IMG/VR virus record: IMGVR_UViG_3300024255_000108
Coordinates: 1-29,539 of that record
Strand: one strand, 5' to 3'
Origin: a virus
Length of the DNA stretch: 29,539 nucleotides
Below, piece by piece: positions 20,201 to 23,200 of the stretch; positions within the stretch are counted from its first letter, which is position 1, and each line of letters begins with the position of its first letter. The notes beneath the pieces are model-generated. The model did no database searches. It was not told the origin of the DNA and was given only the letters and a program-made list of their open reading frames with translations. The position numbers and the translations under genes were made by a program.

Positions 20201-23200
20201 CGCTAGAGCAGCATATCGTGATAATACAATCACTATTGATCCGCAAGCATGGCCTCAAGCAACTAGAAATTCTAATGATCGCTTTATAGATGCTGTCAAT
20301 AGAATTAAGGAAAATCAAAATGTAATTGCAATGGAAGCAGTTGCAATTATGAATGATTTGTCTAAGTATGGGACTATGCAAGTCCCTGGTGGGCATGTAA
20401 ATTGCGAAGATGATGTCAAAGATACAATTAATGCTGTCATCCATGACCTCCTCCACGATTGTAATGAAAAAACTTATGATGCAGCAGCACTTTATATTGA
20501 GACCGAAAACAATTCACTAAAGCATATTGAAAAAGAGTGGGAAGCATCTGTTACCGTTTATAAAATTGTAAGAGATCTCTGCTTATCTACAATGCGTAAT
20601 GCATTTGGTAGAGATTACATTGAAGGAAATACTCCAGAGTCCACTCCTGTCCAGTCATATGAGCAGAATCCCTTTACCACAGATTATAGAGACACTGCAG
20701 AATCCATTGATGGTAATATTCGATATATTGCCGAGCAAGCAGTTGCTTTGGGTGAAGCACAGTATCCTTCATTGTCAATCAATGGTGGAATTCGTGGTGG
20801 AGATATATTTGATGTAACTGCTGCAACTCACGATCCTGCTACTGGAGTATCAGTATTAACAATTGGCACTCACACCTTGGTTGCTGGAAATAGAGTTACG
20901 ATTCAACCCGAATCTATTGGATTCTCCTGCACACAAGATCAGAATGCAACTACCAAATATTATCCTCGTCCTGGTGATGATAACTACAATAAGTCAATTG
21001 CAATTACATCAGTAACTGCAGATACAATTACCGTGTCTGTTGCTGCATCTCCTGCATGGGCACAAGGTTATGTGCATACGTTTGTAGATGCTAAGAAAGG
21101 TGCAGTTGTATCCAATGGTGTTATTGATTGTGTCCATGATGTTACTGACATCTTGAGATCTCTAGTATTCAACCTCAAATATGGTGGTGAAAACTGGATG
21201 CAATATGCTACAGAATTCTATGTGAATAGTGCAGGCACACTTGATCATATTACTGCACAAGCAACTGAGTCTATATGGATTTTGGAAAAGGCAAGAGATC
21301 TTGTCAAACGTGCAATGAAGGATCAACTGATTGCGAATACTGCTGCATATGGAGTTGGTCAGCGTTTCTTCGATGCTACAGCAAAACCATCCAATCAACT
21401 TCGCCCTCACGATATTACTGATGGACTTGACAACTCAGTCTTTAATAATGTTTTAACCAGATCGTTTGCATCAGGCACAGTTAATATCAATAACTCTGCA
21501 AATTCTGCAACTGGAATGACCAGTAATAATGATTTTGTTTGCGAATGCACCACGGTGCTTCCATCGAATCCAGTTGATAGTGTCCTCTTTGAAGGTGGTG
21601 GATCTACAATAGGAACTTTCCTTGGATTTAGAGATAGTGGCGCATACTTAAGACTACGTGCTGGTGCAGGAGGAAATGCCTACGCTGGTGGTGCTTCATA
21701 CACCAGTGATACTGGATTGGCAATGTTGGATATTCCAGTTGCAGATCTGGTAACTGCAGGTGTTATGGATGGCAATGCACATACTATCACTTGGGAAGTC
21801 CGTATTGGTGGCAATCAGGCAACTGGTGCTGGTAGAGTGAGACTATGGATTGACAATGAAATTCAGGGGACTGCATATACCCCTGGTGGTGGTGATGGCG
21901 GTGGAGTTGGTAGTGTTATTGGTCTTGGCAGTGGCGGTGGTATTTGGTCAGATGGTAATGATGGCGGTTTTGGTGCCACAGCAGGTAATGTGCCATCGGG
22001 AGAACCCACAGCTTCTTGGCAATATGCTATTACAGGCAACTTGAAATACTATAGAGGTCGTGTAGTTGATCCAGATTATACTGGCACTGAGACTTCTGAG
22101 ATTGAAGCAAGAATTGATACTTTGATGACAGTTGTCACTGGAGGCATCACTAATCCTAGCGGAGTTGCAACAAATTCTTATTCTCTGCCATATATCTGGC
22201 CCGTTAAGTATAGTCCTGAAAATGTCATTAGAGATCTGACAATTACTTACGATACTTCCAATGGTGGATCTGAAGCCGACAGCACTTGGAATCAAGTATG
22301 TCCCCAAGTGGCATCTTCGATTGATACCTTGTTTGGAATGGTTATAAGCACAATTACAGAAGCTGCAGTTAATAATGTAAACTACCTAACAGGTAGTGTT
22401 ACTAAGACCACAGCATCTACTGGTAATACCAATTACCAGGCAGGCACATGTCACAATGAAGTATCTGCTGTAGATACGTTGTTTGATATTATGTCAAATA
22501 CACTTGGTGCTGGTGCAAATACTGATAAGGGTATTGCAGATATACTTCTCTTCAACCATGCTGCAATCGTGGCAAGGGTTGTAGATGATGTTACTGCAAC
22601 ATACGCAACAACTAACCTCACGAGCGATTTCCCAGATGCCGTGCTTAAGGCATTGCGATATGACATGATTACAGGTGGTAATGCAGGAGCATTCCGTCTT
22701 GCCCAGACTTGGTTTGATGGTGAAGGAAACTTCATTGCATTTACAGATGTCATTAGATCACATCTCATTTATGCATTAACAAGAGTTAGAGAATTTTCCA
22801 AGAGTGCTCTTTATCAACTTGGGACTGATCCTGGTTGGGATTCATATATCACATATAGTCCCGAGGAAAGAATAGATTACTTCCAAGAAGCAACTGAATT
22901 TATTATGGATTCTTCAATGAATCCTCTAGAATTTGCATTGGAAAGATCTGCATTCCCAACAGAAGCAAGTGTAACATTTGTAGCATCTACTGATGCTCAG
23001 AATCTGAGCACAACATATGAGATGGGTGAAGACTATAATACCGATCCCTCTCTGGTTTCTTTGACTCCTTTGGTGGATGTTGGATTTGATCGTGCTGAAT
23101 ATAGAATTAGAATTAACCGTGGAAATTACTTCCGTCGTGGTGATGTCCTCTCATATATCCCTGCATCTGAAAATTCATTAACAGGTTTGTCAGGACAATC

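Larger units (their letters stand above)
17220..22835 (+). repeat. Helical Cys-x-x-Asp repeat array, about eight units
   Basis: Units of about 110 residues lie near 17229 (partial), 17373, 17815, 19280, 19790, 20274, 20692 and 22085. A full unit has an N-terminal helix with Asn-Arg-Ile-Lys or similar, Tyr-Pro-Ser-Leu, Cys-x-x-Asp-Ile/Val, a helix ending Asp-Leu-x-x-Gly-Gly, a Tyr-containing loop, Leu-x-His/Tyr-Ile and a final amphipathic helix (Val-Arg-Asp-Leu-Cys/Ala). The Cys of Cys-x-x-Asp is kept in six of seven units with that position. Shorter half-units with Cys-x-x-Val-Gln and Thr-Leu are interspersed (17818, 18259, 22295, 22447). Function unknown; a rigid helical stalk is inferred. 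Confidence 0.75.
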
